Shown: positions 48,054 through 56,754, counted from the stretch's first letter. The stretch is DNA of 64,000 nucleotides from Microbacterium sp. 1.5R (GCF_007667425.1 NZ_VDRC01000001.1:949379-1013378), one strand, 5' to 3'. Translations and numbers: made by a program. Notes: generated by a model from the letters alone, not told the origin.

Positions 48054-49793
48054 TCAGCGCCCGCGCTCCTGGACCGCGCCCTCGGCGTCGCGCTCACCCT
48101 CGCGCTCGAGCACCGTGACCGAGCCGGTCTTCGGTGCCGCCGACTCGACGTCCGCGACGCGGATGGTGCCGGTGGATGCCGACGATCCGACCTCGGCCTG
48201 CGCGACCTCGATCGCGGAGTCCTCGGCCTGCTCGCGCAGCTGCTCGGCGGCGTTCTTCGTCGAGAGCGGCTTGTTCCTGATGAACGCGATCGCGATCACG
48301 GCGATGACGGCGAGCGGGATGGCGATGATGAAAGCGTCCGCGATGCCGTGGCCGTAGGCGCTCTCGACGATCGAGCGCACGGTCTCCGGCAGCTGTCCCA
48401 CCTTCGGCACGTCGCCCGAGCCGAGGTGCTGCAGCGCGTCCACCTCGTCCTGGGTGGTCGGGACGAAGCCCTCGAGACCGTCCTTGACGTAGGTGGCGAC
48501 GTTCGACGACAGCAGCGATCCCATGACCGTGACGCCGATGGTGCCGGCGATCGTCCGGAAGAAGTTCACGTTCGACGAGGCGGCGCCCAGCTGCTGCGGG
48601 GCGGTGTCGTTCTGCACGATGAGGGTGAGGTTCTGCATGACCATGCCGAGGCCGGCGCCGAGCACGACCATGTAGGTAGCGACCAGCCCGAAGGGCGTGT
48701 CGTAGCGCAGCGTCGCCATCAGGCTGACACCGATCGTGACGAGCACGGAGCCGGTCATCATCCAGCCCTTCCACTTGCCGAAGCGGCTCACGAGCTGGCC
48801 GATGATGATCGACGCCCCCATCTGACCGATGATCATCGGGATGGTCATGAGGCCGGACTCGGTGGGCGTGGCGCCACGGGCGAGCTGGAAGTACTGGGCG
48901 AGGAACACGGAGGTCGCGAACATCGAGACGCCGATCGCGATCGACGCGACGACCGACAGCGTGAAGGTGCTGTTGCGGAACAGCGACATCGGGACGATGG
49001 GCTCCTTGACGAAGAACTCGACCGCGATGAACCCGGCGATCGCGACGCCGGCGGTGACGGCCAGCATGATGCTCGTCGAGGAATCCCACTCGAACTGGCT
49101 GCCACCCATCGACACCCAGATCAGCAGGGTCGAGACGCCGACGGCGAGCAGCACGATGCCGAAGTAGTCGATCGACACCTTGGTGTCGCGCTGCGGCTTC
49201 GGCAGGTGCAGCGTGAACTGCAGCAGCACGAGGGCGAGGAGGGCGAACGGCACCCCGACGAAGAAGTTGGAGCGCCAGCCCCACACGTCGGTGAGGAGTC
49301 CGCCGAGCAGCGGACCGCCGATGGTGCCGAGGGCCATGATGCCGCCGACGACGCCCATATACTTGCCGCGCTCGCGCGGCGAGATGATCAGCGCGACCGC
49401 GATCATGACGAGCGACATGAGTCCGCCGACGCCGATGCCCTGCACGACGCGCACCGCGATGAGCATGTTCGTGTCGGTGGAGAAGCCGGCGATCACGGTG
49501 CCCACGGTGAAGATGATGAGCGCCAGCTGCACGAGGATCTTGCGGTCGACGAGGTCGGCGAGCTTGCCCCAGATCGGGGTGCTGACGGCGGTCGCCAGGA
49601 GGCTGGCGGTGATGACCCAGGTGTACTGCGACTGGGTGCCGCCGAGGTCGGCGATGATGACGGGCATCGAGGTCGACACGACCGTGCCCGAGAGCACGGC
49701 GACGAACATGCCGACGACGAGTCCGGAGATCGCGGTGAAGACCTCGCGAGCCGAGCGCGTGGTCTCGGATGAGGGTGAGATGGGGGTTGTCAC
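48054..49793 (-). CDS. DHA2-type MFS multidrug exporter
   Basis: The 579-residue protein has about fourteen membrane helices: LSGTVVSTSMPVIIADLGG, WVITASLLATAVSTPIWGKLADLVDRK (motif A), ISPRERGKYMGVVGGIMALGTIGGPLLGG (motif C) and a long hydrophilic C-terminal tail (about 75 residues) rich in A/E/S/T. It exports drugs by proton exchange. I chose the GTG at 49793, which follows AGGAG on the minus strand, over 49832. The regulator gene follows with one base between. Its promoter lies under two palindromes. Confidence 0.9.
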   Translation of the reverse strand: MTTPISPSSETTRSAREVFTAISGLVVGMFVAVLSGTVVSTSMPVIIADLGGTQSQYTWVITASLLATAVSTPIWGKLADLVDRKILVQLALIIFTVGTVIAGFSTDTNMLIAVRVVQGIGVGGLMSLVMIAVALIISPRERGKYMGVVGGIMALGTIGGPLLGGLLTDVWGWRSNFFVGVPFALLALVLLQFTLHLPKPQRDTKVSIDYFGIVLLAVGVSTLLIWVSMGGSQFEWDSSTSIMLAVTAGVAIAGFIAVEFFVKEPIVPMSLFRNSTFTLSVVASIAIGVSMFATSVFLAQYFQLARGATPTESGLMTIPMIIGQMGASIIIGQLVSRFGKWKGWMMTGSVLVTIGVSLMATLRYDTPFGLVATYMVVLGAGLGMVMQNLTLIVQNDTAPQQLGAASSNVNFFRTIAGTIGVTVMGSLLSSNVATYVKDGLEGFVPTTQDEVDALQHLGSGDVPKVGQLPETVRSIVESAYGHGIADAFIIAIPLAVIAVIAIAFIRNKPLSTKNAAEQLREQAEDSAIEVAQAEVGSSASTGTIRVADVESAAPKTGSVTVLEREGERDAEGAVQERGR

Positions 49794-49817
49794 AGTGGAA
49801 GAGCTCCTGCGTAGAAA

Positions 49818-49863
49818 GTTGATAAGAATCAACGATACGCCGGTAGTTGCAAAACTGCAACTA
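49818..49863 (-). promoter_or_regulatory. Exporter promoter with two MarR-type palindromes
   Basis: TAGTTGCA-AAAC-TGCAACTA (49844-49863) and GTTGAT-AAGA-ATCAAC (49818-49833) are perfect inverted repeats. On the minus strand TTGCAG (49860-49855) and TATCGT (49837-49832) are spaced by 17 bases and form the exporter promoter. The first palindrome overlaps the -35 and the second touches the -10/start. This fits repression by the co-transcribed MarR. Confidence 0.7.
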
Positions 49864-49900
49864 TGGACTCAGATCAACCATCTCCCGGAGCTCGACGGGC

Positions 49901-50467
49901 TCACGCCGAGGTGATGCGCGCCACGCCGATCACGATCTCCTCGGGATCCCTCTCTTCGTCGTCGAGCGCTCGATGTATCGACAGGCCCCCGATGAGCGCG
50001 TCGAGCAGGCGCGCGTCGTCCCGGTCGAAGTGCCGTTCGAGGGCGGCTCGGCTGCGCAGCATCCACGCGGTGGTGAGCGCGCGGTAGGCCGGCTTGCGCG
50101 CGGCGAGCGTGAACAGCTCGTGCGACAGCACGAGCTCGCGGGGGTCGCCGTACACGTCCTCGCGGATGATGTCGACCACGGCGGCGCGGGCGGATTCGAG
50201 ATCGGATGCAGCAGCCATCCGCTCTTCGAACCGGGCGCTGATCGTATGAGAGAACCGCGTGAACGCCTCGTGCAGCAGCTCGTCGATGCCGCTGAAGTGG
50301 TACGTCATCGAGCCGAGCGGAACGCCCGCGGCCTCCGCGATGCGGCGATGCGAGGCACCGGCCACCCCCGACTCCGCGATCACATCGAGGCAGGCGTCGA
50401 TGATGCGGTCACGCCGGTCCGGATCGTTCTTGCGGCCGCTGCGGCTTCCGCTCGCCGCCTCAGTCAT
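49901..50467 (-). CDS. TetR-family regulator
   Basis: The 188-residue protein has a helix-turn-helix at about 18-65 (RIIDACLDVIAESGVAGASHRRIAEAAGVPLGSMTYHFSGIDELLHEAF) and an all-helical effector domain with ...FTLAARKPAYRALTTAWMLRSRAALERHF. It starts eight bases inside the end of the acetyltransferase gene upstream, so both are one transcript. Its target is unknown; candidates are itself and the acetyltransferase or the exporter downstream. Confidence 0.87.
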   Translation of the reverse strand: MTEAASGSRSGRKNDPDRRDRIIDACLDVIAESGVAGASHRRIAEAAGVPLGSMTYHFSGIDELLHEAFTRFSHTISARFEERMAAASDLESARAAVVDIIREDVYGDPRELVLSHELFTLAARKPAYRALTTAWMLRSRAALERHFDRDDARLLDALIGGLSIHRALDDEERDPEEIVIGVARITSA

Positions 50468-51053
50468 CGACGGCGCCGATCGTGCGGACCACTCGCGCCG
50501 GGCTGCCGACGGCGACGACGTCGGCCGGGATGTCGCGGGTCACGACCGAGCCCGCACCGATCACGCTGTTGTCGCCGATCGTCACGCCGGGGCACACGAT
50601 CACTCCCCCGCCGAGCCAGACGTTGTCGCCGATGGAGATCGGCTCTGCAGCCTCGAGCTTGTCGCGGCGCATCTGCGGGTCGATCGGATGCGTCGGCGTC
50701 AGCAGCTGCACGCTCGGCCCGATCTGACAGTCGGCGCCGATCGTGATGCGGGCGACGTCGAGGGCGATGAGGTTGAAGTTCACGAACGTCCGCGCTCCGA
50801 TCGAGATGTTCTCGCCGTAGTCGACGCGCAGCGGCGGGCGGATGGCCACGTCGTCGCCGAGATCCCCGATCAGCGCGCGCAGCCAATCACGCGCGCCGGG
50901 GTCTCCGGCGAGCGTCTGCCGATGATAGAGGTCGGCGAGTCGCGCCGCCCGGTCTGCTCGCGCGACGAGTTCGGGGTCGTCGCCGAGGTAGAGGTCGCCG
51001 GCCAGCATCCGCTCCCGGTGGCTGCGCGGGTCGCCCGCGAAGAAGTCCGTCAT
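50460..51053 (-). CDS. Sugar O-acetyltransferase (maltose acetyltransferase type)
   Basis: The 197-residue protein has the Mac N-terminal domain (ERMLAGDLYLGDDPELVARADRAARLADLYHRQT) and a left-handed beta-helix with hexapeptide repeats (IRPPLRVDYGENISIGARTFVNFN, ...GVTIGDNSVIGAGSVVTRDIPADVVAVGSPARVV) and the catalytic His in LLTPTHPIDP. It acetylates sugars such as maltose or galactosides using acetyl-CoA. It overlaps the following TetR gene by eight bases. Confidence 0.9.
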   Translation of the reverse strand: MTDFFAGDPRSHRERMLAGDLYLGDDPELVARADRAARLADLYHRQTLAGDPGARDWLRALIGDLGDDVAIRPPLRVDYGENISIGARTFVNFNLIALDVARITIGADCQIGPSVQLLTPTHPIDPQMRRDKLEAAEPISIGDNVWLGGGVIVCPGVTIGDNSVIGAGSVVTRDIPADVVAVGSPARVVRTIGAVDD

Positions 51054-51099
51054 GTGCTGAGCGTATCAGGGTGCGTACGTTCGTACTCAAAGACGGGCC

Positions 51100-52440
51100 T
51101 CAGGTGCGCCGCGGCCGCCCGAGGGGCACCGTCGAACCGAGCACGACCAGCGCGATGGCGCCGAGCGCCGCGATCCCGGCCGGGATCCAGAAGAGGTGGG
51201 GCATCCCCAGCCAGGCGGCGCCGACGCTGCCGATGAACCCGCCGAGGGCGGCGTTGATCGCGTAGGCGCTGAGGAAGACGCTGGATGCCGTGCCGACGCG
51301 GTCGGGCAGCAGCCGCTGCGCGACGGTGATGCCCAGCACGCCGAACGTCGCGATCACCCCCGCCATGAGCAGCTGCCCGACGATGAGCGGCGCGATGTGC
51401 GGCTCGATCCCCGCGGCCGACGCGTACGACACGTGCGCCCCCACCGCCATCACCGCCCCCGCCATCAGCACCCTGGTCACGCCGAAGCGGTCGGCGAGTC
51501 GAGCGGCGAGCAGCATGAGCGGCAGCTCGATGAGCGGCTGCAGTCCGATGATCACGCCGCGCACGGCGGCGTCGACCTGCAGGCCCCGGTCCATGTAGAG
51601 CGGCAGATAGGCGAGCTTGACGGTCTCGCCGCACATGATGAGCACGTAGATCGCGGTGAAGAAGAGCAGCGGGAGCATCGAACGGCGGCGCGCCGTGCGG
51701 ACACCCGTCCGCGAGCCGGTCACGTCACCGCGCACATCGCCCTGCGCCTCGAAGGAGTCCTCGCCGAGGGCCTCGTCGGTCTGCGGCATCCGGATCTCCG
51801 ACTCGCGGACACGACGCGGAGGCACCGCGCGCACGCCGACGAGCGGCAGGATCGAGAGCAGGATGCTGAGGCCGGTGAGGAAAAGCAGCGGCCGGAGCCC
51901 GAGCATCGCTCCGAGCACCGCACCCAGCACGGGACCCACGACCCATCCGAACGCCATCGCGGTGCGCATGACGGCGACGACGCCGTTGTCGGCGGGGGTC
52001 GGCGAGCGGGTGAGCTCGTCGCGCACGGCCGCCTGCAGCTGCGCCGCACCGGCTCCGGCGCCGCTCAGCAGCAGCATGTTGATGGCGAACGGCATCCACG
52101 CCTGCATCGCGGCAGCCATGAGCGCCCAGCCGACGAAACCCGCGACCGCCGAGATGCGGAACACGAGCAGCCGCGAGCCCATGCGGTCGGACAGCGAGCC
52201 GACGATGTAGCCGGTGATGGGCGCGATGAGGTTGGTCAGGAAGTAGAGCCCGGCCTGCGAGTCGGTGAGGTGCAGCTCTTCGACGAGGAAGAGCGTGATC
52301 TGCGGCGCCGTGATCGACATGCCGATGCCCGAGATCACGAGGCTGAGGAAAGCGCCGCGGAGCAGGCGCGACCGGAGGATGTAGCGGGTCGCCGAGGCGG
52401 GGGCCGCGGGGCCCGTGTCAGGAGCGTGCTCAGACGCCAC
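51100..52440 (-). CDS. MFS sugar-efflux-type transporter (SET family)
   Basis: The 446-residue protein has twelve membrane helices in two halves with a charged loop (about 210-255): LVISGIGMSITAPQITLFLVEELHLTDSQAGLYFLTNLIAPITGYIVGSLSDRMGSR (motif A) and, in the second half, PLLFFTAIYVLIMCGETVKLAYLPLYM and LMLLAARLADRFGVTRVL. This is the Set/SotA-type pattern for efflux of sugars or sugar analogues, which fits the neighbouring sugar acetyltransferase. The substrate is unknown. The start at 52440 has an AT-rich leader on the minus strand. Confidence 0.82.
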   Translation of the reverse strand: MASEHAPDTGPAAPASATRYILRSRLLRGAFLSLVISGIGMSITAPQITLFLVEELHLTDSQAGLYFLTNLIAPITGYIVGSLSDRMGSRLLVFRISAVAGFVGWALMAAAMQAWMPFAINMLLLSGAGAGAAQLQAAVRDELTRSPTPADNGVVAVMRTAMAFGWVVGPVLGAVLGAMLGLRPLLFLTGLSILLSILPLVGVRAVPPRRVRESEIRMPQTDEALGEDSFEAQGDVRGDVTGSRTGVRTARRRSMLPLLFFTAIYVLIMCGETVKLAYLPLYMDRGLQVDAAVRGVIIGLQPLIELPLMLLAARLADRFGVTRVLMAGAVMAVGAHVSYASAAGIEPHIAPLIVGQLLMAGVIATFGVLGITVAQRLLPDRVGTASSVFLSAYAINAALGGFIGSVGAAWLGMPHLFWIPAGIAALGAIALVVLGSTVPLGRPRRT

Positions 52441-52514
52441 GCGAACCGTCTCTCGATAAGGAAGGGGAAGTTACAAATAGTACCCACCCACTCATCCACA
52501 CCTCGACCGAGGGC

Positions 52515-52558
52515 ACAACCCCCTGGCCGGATGCGGTCGTCTGACGGAGCCTGGGGGC
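52515..52558 (+). promoter_or_regulatory. Weak copy of the GTCAA element before a small protein gene
   Basis: GCACAACCCCCTGG (52514) and AGCCTGGGGG, 28 bases after CACAAC, lie immediately before the ATG at 52559. The second block is nearly adjacent to the start codon, so the transcript would be nearly leaderless. Confidence 0.25.
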
Positions 52559-52762
52559 ATGAGCCATCCAGACGACATCGCGCAGCCGCTCGACCATCTG
52601 CCGCCGCTCGAGGAGCGCGACAAGGCCGTCGAGATCGACGAGCCGAGCTATCCCACCTCGGAATCCCCGGAGGGGCCGACCCACGCCTCCCCCGACACCG
52701 CCGCCGAGCCGGGCAAGCCGAATCGGCACGGCGTCGACAAGCTCCCGCCCACCTCGCGCTGA
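52559..52762 (+). CDS. Small proline-rich hydrophilic protein
   Basis: The 67-residue protein (MSHPDDIAQPLDHLPPLEER) is rich in Pro, Glu, Asp and Ser and probably disordered. It has no membrane segment and no recognised domain. It looks like small conserved actinobacterial proteins of unknown function. No clear ribosome binding site precedes the ATG, which fits leaderless initiation. Confidence 0.6.
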   Translation: MSHPDDIAQPLDHLPPLEERDKAVEIDEPSYPTSESPEGPTHASPDTAAEPGKPNRHGVDKLPPTSR

Positions 52763-52808
52763 CCCTTCCCTCCCCCCGCGGCACCCCGCGCGGGGAGACG
52801 GGGAGCCC

Positions 52809-53756
52809 TCAGCGGTACCGGCGAAGGCTCGGCGCCGCCGTCCCGGCATCCTCGTCACGGTGCGACCGCGCCTCGACGACCAGAACCGCCGCCACGCCGA
52901 TGGCGCAGAGCGCGAATCCGGCGATTGTCACGAGCGTCAGCGTCTCGCCGAGCAGCAGCGCGCCGCCGACGGCGGTGGTCGGCGCCATGAGGAACAGCAG
53001 CGCCTGCAGAGCGGTGATGCCGACCCGGCGCAGCAGCCACCAGTAGAGACCGTAGGCGGCGAGCGTCGGGAAGAGCGCCGTGAGCACGACGGCGACCCAG
53101 AACGAGACGGATGCCGGAGGCACCAGCTGCCCTGCGGCTGCAGCGACGACCAGGAACAGGACGGCCGTCACCGTCACGTGGATCGTGAGCGTGACCAGGA
53201 CCCCCGTCTGCGTCGCCGACCGCCGCTGCACGAAGGTGCCGACGATCAGGCACGCCATCGCTGCGACCGGCAGCAGGTAGGCGGCGAGCGGCGCCTCGGA
53301 CGACCCGAACTGCGACTGCACCACGAGCAGCACGCCCACGGCTCCGACGCCGAGCCCTGCCCACTGCGCACCGCGGACCCGCATGCCGAGCAGAGGTCCG
53401 ACGAGTACGGCGACGATCAGCGGCTGCACCGCGTCGATGAGGGCGACGGTGCCCGTGGCGACGCCGAGGGCGACCGCGCCGTAGACGGCGATGCAGTAGC
53501 CGAACTGCGCGAAGAGCCCGATGAGTGACTGGGTGCGGAGGTCGCGGGCCGTCATTCCCCTGCCCGATCGCGTGACCGCCACGACCACGAGCAGCACCGC
53601 TGCGAGCGGCACGAACCGCCAGACGAGCAGCGTCAGGGGTGCGACCTCGACCGTCGCGAACGCCGGGATGAGGAAGCCCGAGCTCCAGGTGACGACGAAG
53701 ACGACCGCCGCGGCGACCGTCACCGTCGAGCGAAGTAAACCGACCTGTATACCCAT
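52809..53756 (-). CDS. EamA/DMT-family exporter
   Basis: The 315-residue protein has ten membrane helices in two EamA repeats: WSSGFLIPAFATVEVAPLTLLVWRFVPLAAVLL and WVAVVLTALFPTLAAYGLYWWLLRRVGITALQALLFLMAPTTAVGGALLLGETLT with the E of helix 10. It exports a small metabolite or drug. I chose the ATG at 53756; the open frame beyond crosses the divergent TetR gene. The palindromes at 53745-53786 cover its start region and the TetR promoter. Confidence 0.88.
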   Translation of the reverse strand: MGIQVGLLRSTVTVAAAVVFVVTWSSGFLIPAFATVEVAPLTLLVWRFVPLAAVLLVVVAVTRSGRGMTARDLRTQSLIGLFAQFGYCIAVYGAVALGVATGTVALIDAVQPLIVAVLVGPLLGMRVRGAQWAGLGVGAVGVLLVVQSQFGSSEAPLAAYLLPVAAMACLIVGTFVQRRSATQTGVLVTLTIHVTVTAVLFLVVAAAAGQLVPPASVSFWVAVVLTALFPTLAAYGLYWWLLRRVGITALQALLFLMAPTTAVGGALLLGETLTLVTIAGFALCAIGVAAVLVVEARSHRDEDAGTAAPSLRRYR

Positions 53757-53786
53757 GCCGACGAGTATACAGATCCGTATACTCGT
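53745..53786. promoter_or_regulatory. Overlapping palindromes between the exporter and TetR genes
   Basis: ACGAGTATAC-AGATCC-GTATACTCGT (53761-53786) is a perfect 10-bp inverted repeat. CTGTATAC (53745-53752) and GTATACAG (53765-53772) form another that shares a half-site. TATACT (53778-53783) is a strong -10 box, only six bases before the TetR ATG at 53790. A TetR dimer bound here would block both divergent promoters. Confidence 0.7.
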
Positions 53787-53789
53787 GTA

Positions 53790-54383
53790 ATGCCCTCTCC
53801 CGTGCCCGACCTCGCGCCCCTCACGCCCGGAGCCCGCCGCGTGCTCGACGCCGCCTCGCGGCTCTTCTACGACCGCGGCATCCACGCGGTCGGCGTCGAC
53901 ACCATCGCCGAGGTCGCCGGCGTGACGAAGAAGACCCTGTACGACCGGTTCGGGTCGAAGGAGACACTCGTCGTCTCCTACCTGCAGCACCGCGACGCAC
54001 GCTGGCGCGACGATCTCGCCGCCCGCCTCGCGGCGGAAGAGCAGCCGGGCATCCCCCGCATCCTCGCGGTGTTCGACCATGCGCTCGCCTGGTCGACCGC
54101 GAACAGTCCGAAGGGCTGCAGCGCCGTCAACGCGCGAGCCGAAGTCGGCGGCGACGAGGGCGCTCCCGTGCTCGCCGAGGTCTCGCGCGAGAAGACCTGG
54201 CTGCTCGACCTCTTCGCCGAGCTCTGCGAAGAGGGGGGCATCGACGACCCGCGCGGCACGGCGGAGACCCTGATGCTGCTCTACGAGGGCGCGATCGTCA
54301 CGCTCGGCATGGGCACGTTCGCCGAGCCCTTCACCACGGCCCGCCGCTGCGCGGAGGGAGTGCTGACCGCCCGGACGCGCTGA
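53790..54383 (+). CDS. TetR-family regulator of the divergent exporter
   Basis: The 197-residue protein has a helix-turn-helix (VLDAASRLFYDRGIHAVGVDTIAEVAGVTKKTLYDRFGSKETLVVSYL, about 20-67) and a C-terminal domain of the TetR_C type (CSAVNARAEVGGDEGAPVLAEVSREKTWLLDLFAELCEEGG). The start follows the -10 box by six bases, so the transcript is probably leaderless. It is divergent from the EamA exporter and shares palindromes with it, so it most likely represses both. Confidence 0.9.
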   Translation: MPSPVPDLAPLTPGARRVLDAASRLFYDRGIHAVGVDTIAEVAGVTKKTLYDRFGSKETLVVSYLQHRDARWRDDLAARLAAEEQPGIPRILAVFDHALAWSTANSPKGCSAVNARAEVGGDEGAPVLAEVSREKTWLLDLFAELCEEGGIDDPRGTAETLMLLYEGAIVTLGMGTFAEPFTTARRCAEGVLTARTR

Positions 54384-54392
54384 TCGGGCCGC

Positions 54393-54737
54393 TCAGACGA
54401 GCTCGCGGGCACGCGCACCGTTCCCGTGCGTCGGATTGCCGTCGAGCGGCTCGGGGGTGAGGTAGAGCCCCGTCGACTGCGATGCGGTGACGGTGAGGTC
54501 GCGGATCCAGTTGCGGTTGACGTCGGGCTTGCGCGATCCGGCGAACTTGAACACCAGATCCGCGTACTGATGGATCCAGACGGTCGTTCGGCCCCCACCC
54601 AAGCTGGCGTCCTCCTTCCAGGTGAACGAGAACGGCTCACCGAGTCGGAGTTTCTGGGTGATCGTGATCTGCAGATGCAGGAGTGCGCGGTCCTCGATCT
54701 CGACCTTCGGGCCACCCTGGTAGATGAAACGCCCCAT
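54393..54737 (-). CDS. Small unknown-function family protein, third paralog
   Basis: The 114-residue protein is a full-length, compact member of the family seen at 1-276 and 359-787: MGRFIYQGG, IEDRALLHLQITITQKLR, PFSFTWKEDASLGGGRTTVWIHQ, LVFKFAGSRKPDVNRNWI, STGLYLTPEP. It is closest to the copy at 1-276. No catalytic motif is evident. A GAGGAGGGC-type site precedes the ATG at 54737. It ends nine bases from the convergent TetR stop. Confidence 0.75.
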   Translation of the reverse strand: MGRFIYQGGPKVEIEDRALLHLQITITQKLRLGEPFSFTWKEDASLGGGRTTVWIHQYADLVFKFAGSRKPDVNRNWIRDLTVTASQSTGLYLTPEPLDGNPTHGNGARARELV

Positions 54738-55015
54738 GGAGCCCTCCTCGTGTCGGGCATCGCGAGCGATGTCTGCGGCGCCTCTCCACAGGGGTGAGAG
54801 GCTCCATCCTGACGCTACGCACCTGTCCGCCGAGCGCAAGACCACTGTCCGTTACGCGCACCGGATCGTCGCGACCGATCGGCCGATCCATCCCCGTCGG
54901 TCAGCCACAGGCGCATTCGGTGAAGGCCTTGCGCTCGCCCCGATCCTGCGTGCCGTGAGAGGTGGAGTGTCGGGTCGCGGCAGTCAGGTCGGCGGCCGCG
55001 GACGACGGAGTGAGC

Positions 55016-55717
55016 ATGACCGAGGAGACCGAACTCGGGAGGTACGGCGACCGCGCGCGCGCCGCGACCGCCTCGCTGCTGCGCGGCGGTCTTTCCGCGG
55101 AGGCGCATGTCGCCGGGCTCCCTGGCCACCTGCTCTGCTTCACGACGACCCGCGGCGACTGCGTGATCGATCTCGCCGGCTCCCTCGGGCTCGACCCGCT
55201 GACCCCGGTGTCGCCGGCCGCCGATGACCTCTGGCGTGCATCCGTCGGCGTCTACCGCGCGCACGTGCTCGGATCGGAGCTTGCCGCTCGCAGCGTGCTC
55301 AGGCAGGAGGCGACGAGAGCGCTCATCACCGCGACGATGGTCGCCTTCGGCCTGCACGCCACACCATCGCCGATCGCACCGCCCGCCGCATCGGCGCCCG
55401 CGGCGATCCGTCGCGCCCAAGCCTTCATGGATGAGAATCTGCACCATTCGCTCACCGTCGGCGACATCTCCGCTGCTGCACGCATCAGCGTCCGCGCGCT
55501 GCAGTACGGGTTCGTCGAGGCGTTCGGGATGTCGCCCATGAGCTACCTCCGCTCCGCCCGCCTCGCCGCGGCCTATCGCACTCTGCGCCATGCGGACCCG
55601 TTGCAGGAGAGCGTCACCCACGTGGCGCGCCGATGGGGCTTCGGGCACCTCGGCCGCTTCGCCGCCGCCTATACGGACGCCTTCGGTGAGGCGCCTCGCA
55701 CGACCCTCGCACGGTGA
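55016..55717 (+). CDS. AraC-family regulator, short form
   Basis: The 233-residue protein has a short N-terminal part (about 1-120) without a cupin motif and a C-terminal AraC domain with two helix-turn-helix units: MDENLHHSLTVGDISAAARISVRALQYGFVEAFGMSPMSYLRSARLAAAYRTLRHADPLQESVTHVARRWGFGHLGRFAAAYTDAFGEAP (about 140-230). I chose the ATG at 55016 after a GGAGTGAG site. A second AraC gene follows 16 bases downstream with the same C-terminal plan, so the two are a likely duplicate pair. Confidence 0.8.
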   Translation: MTEETELGRYGDRARAATASLLRGGLSAEAHVAGLPGHLLCFTTTRGDCVIDLAGSLGLDPLTPVSPAADDLWRASVGVYRAHVLGSELAARSVLRQEATRALITATMVAFGLHATPSPIAPPAASAPAAIRRAQAFMDENLHHSLTVGDISAAARISVRALQYGFVEAFGMSPMSYLRSARLAAAYRTLRHADPLQESVTHVARRWGFGHLGRFAAAYTDAFGEAPRTTLAR

Positions 55718-55733
55718 CCGACCGGAGAATCCC

Positions 55734-56663
55734 ATGCCCACAGACGTCAGCACGTTCTCGAGCGACGACATCGAGGAGGTCGAGGCACGACTGTGCGAGC
55801 AGTACGGCTCGGTCGACATCGGCAGCGCCGACGGTTCTCTGCGCGAGGAGCGGACGTCGACGGACCGCTTCTCGCTGACTCGCGGCAAATATTCCGGCTC
55901 CTTCACCGCCACGACCGAGGCGCCGGCCCTGTCGGCCATGGTCGCGCACGGGCACCATCACTGGTCGACGGGCGGCGAGCTCGGAGACAGTCAGGACACG
56001 CCGCTGCTCGTGAGACCAGGCGTCGACATCCGAGCGTCCTGGGGCGCCACCGACTTCGTCGTCTTCACCTACGACATCCCGGCGCTGGAGCGGTCAGCGA
56101 GGATGCTGTACGGCGACGATCGTCTGACGGTCCGGTTCGCCAGCGGCCTCCCGGCCGATCGCGCGCGCGGCCGGTACTTCCACGACCTCCTCGCCTCCAC
56201 CGTCACCTACGCGCCGCTGCTGCGCGACAGCGAGCTGCTGCAGACCTCGCTGCACCGGATGATGGCCGCTGCACTCCTGGAATGCTTCGCCCCCTCCGCC
56301 GACCCGGCTCGGCGGTCCGACTCCGTCTGCTCTCAGCAGGAGGGGTACCGGCGGGCGCGCGCCTTCATCGACGAGCACGCGTCGGAACCCATCACCGTCG
56401 ACGACATCGCCGCCGCGGCATCCCTCTCGGTGCGCCAGCTCGACGATGCCGTCCGCTCCTTCTCGTCCGGCGGCGTCGACGCCGCAGCCGAACTGCGCCG
56501 CGCGCGGCTGGACGGCGCCCACCGCGACCTGATCCGCGGCGACCCGACGCGCGGCGACACGGTCGGCGCGATCGCCCTGCGCTGGGGGTTCGCGCCGTCG
56601 AACTTCGCTCGCGCGTACCGGACGACGCACGGCGCATCTCCGCGGCAGACGCTGAACCGATAG
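55734..56663 (+). CDS. AraC-family regulator with AraC-binding-like N domain
   Basis: The 309-residue protein has an N-terminal region (LTRGKYSGSFTATTEAPALSAMVAHGHHHW) and a central effector domain. The C-terminal AraC domain reads ARAFIDEHASEPITVDDIAAAASLSVRQLDDAVRSFSSGGVDAAAELRRARLDGAHRDLIRGDPTRGDTVGAIALRWGFAPSNFARAYRTTHGASP. The ATG at 55734 is favoured by a GGAGAAT site. It sits 16 bases after the shorter AraC gene and before the rhamnosidase end, convergent to it. The effector is unknown. Confidence 0.82.
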   Translation: MPTDVSTFSSDDIEEVEARLCEQYGSVDIGSADGSLREERTSTDRFSLTRGKYSGSFTATTEAPALSAMVAHGHHHWSTGGELGDSQDTPLLVRPGVDIRASWGATDFVVFTYDIPALERSARMLYGDDRLTVRFASGLPADRARGRYFHDLLASTVTYAPLLRDSELLQTSLHRMMAAALLECFAPSADPARRSDSVCSQQEGYRRARAFIDEHASEPITVDDIAAAASLSVRQLDDAVRSFSSGGVDAAAELRRARLDGAHRDLIRGDPTRGDTVGAIALRWGFAPSNFARAYRTTHGASPRQTLNR

Positions 56664-56754
56664 CCCGGACGAGCAGCGCGAAGGAGGGGCGAAGCAGGGC
56701 GAAGGAGGCGAAGGAGGGCGACGCCTCATCTGAGAGGTCGCCGCGGGTCTTTCG

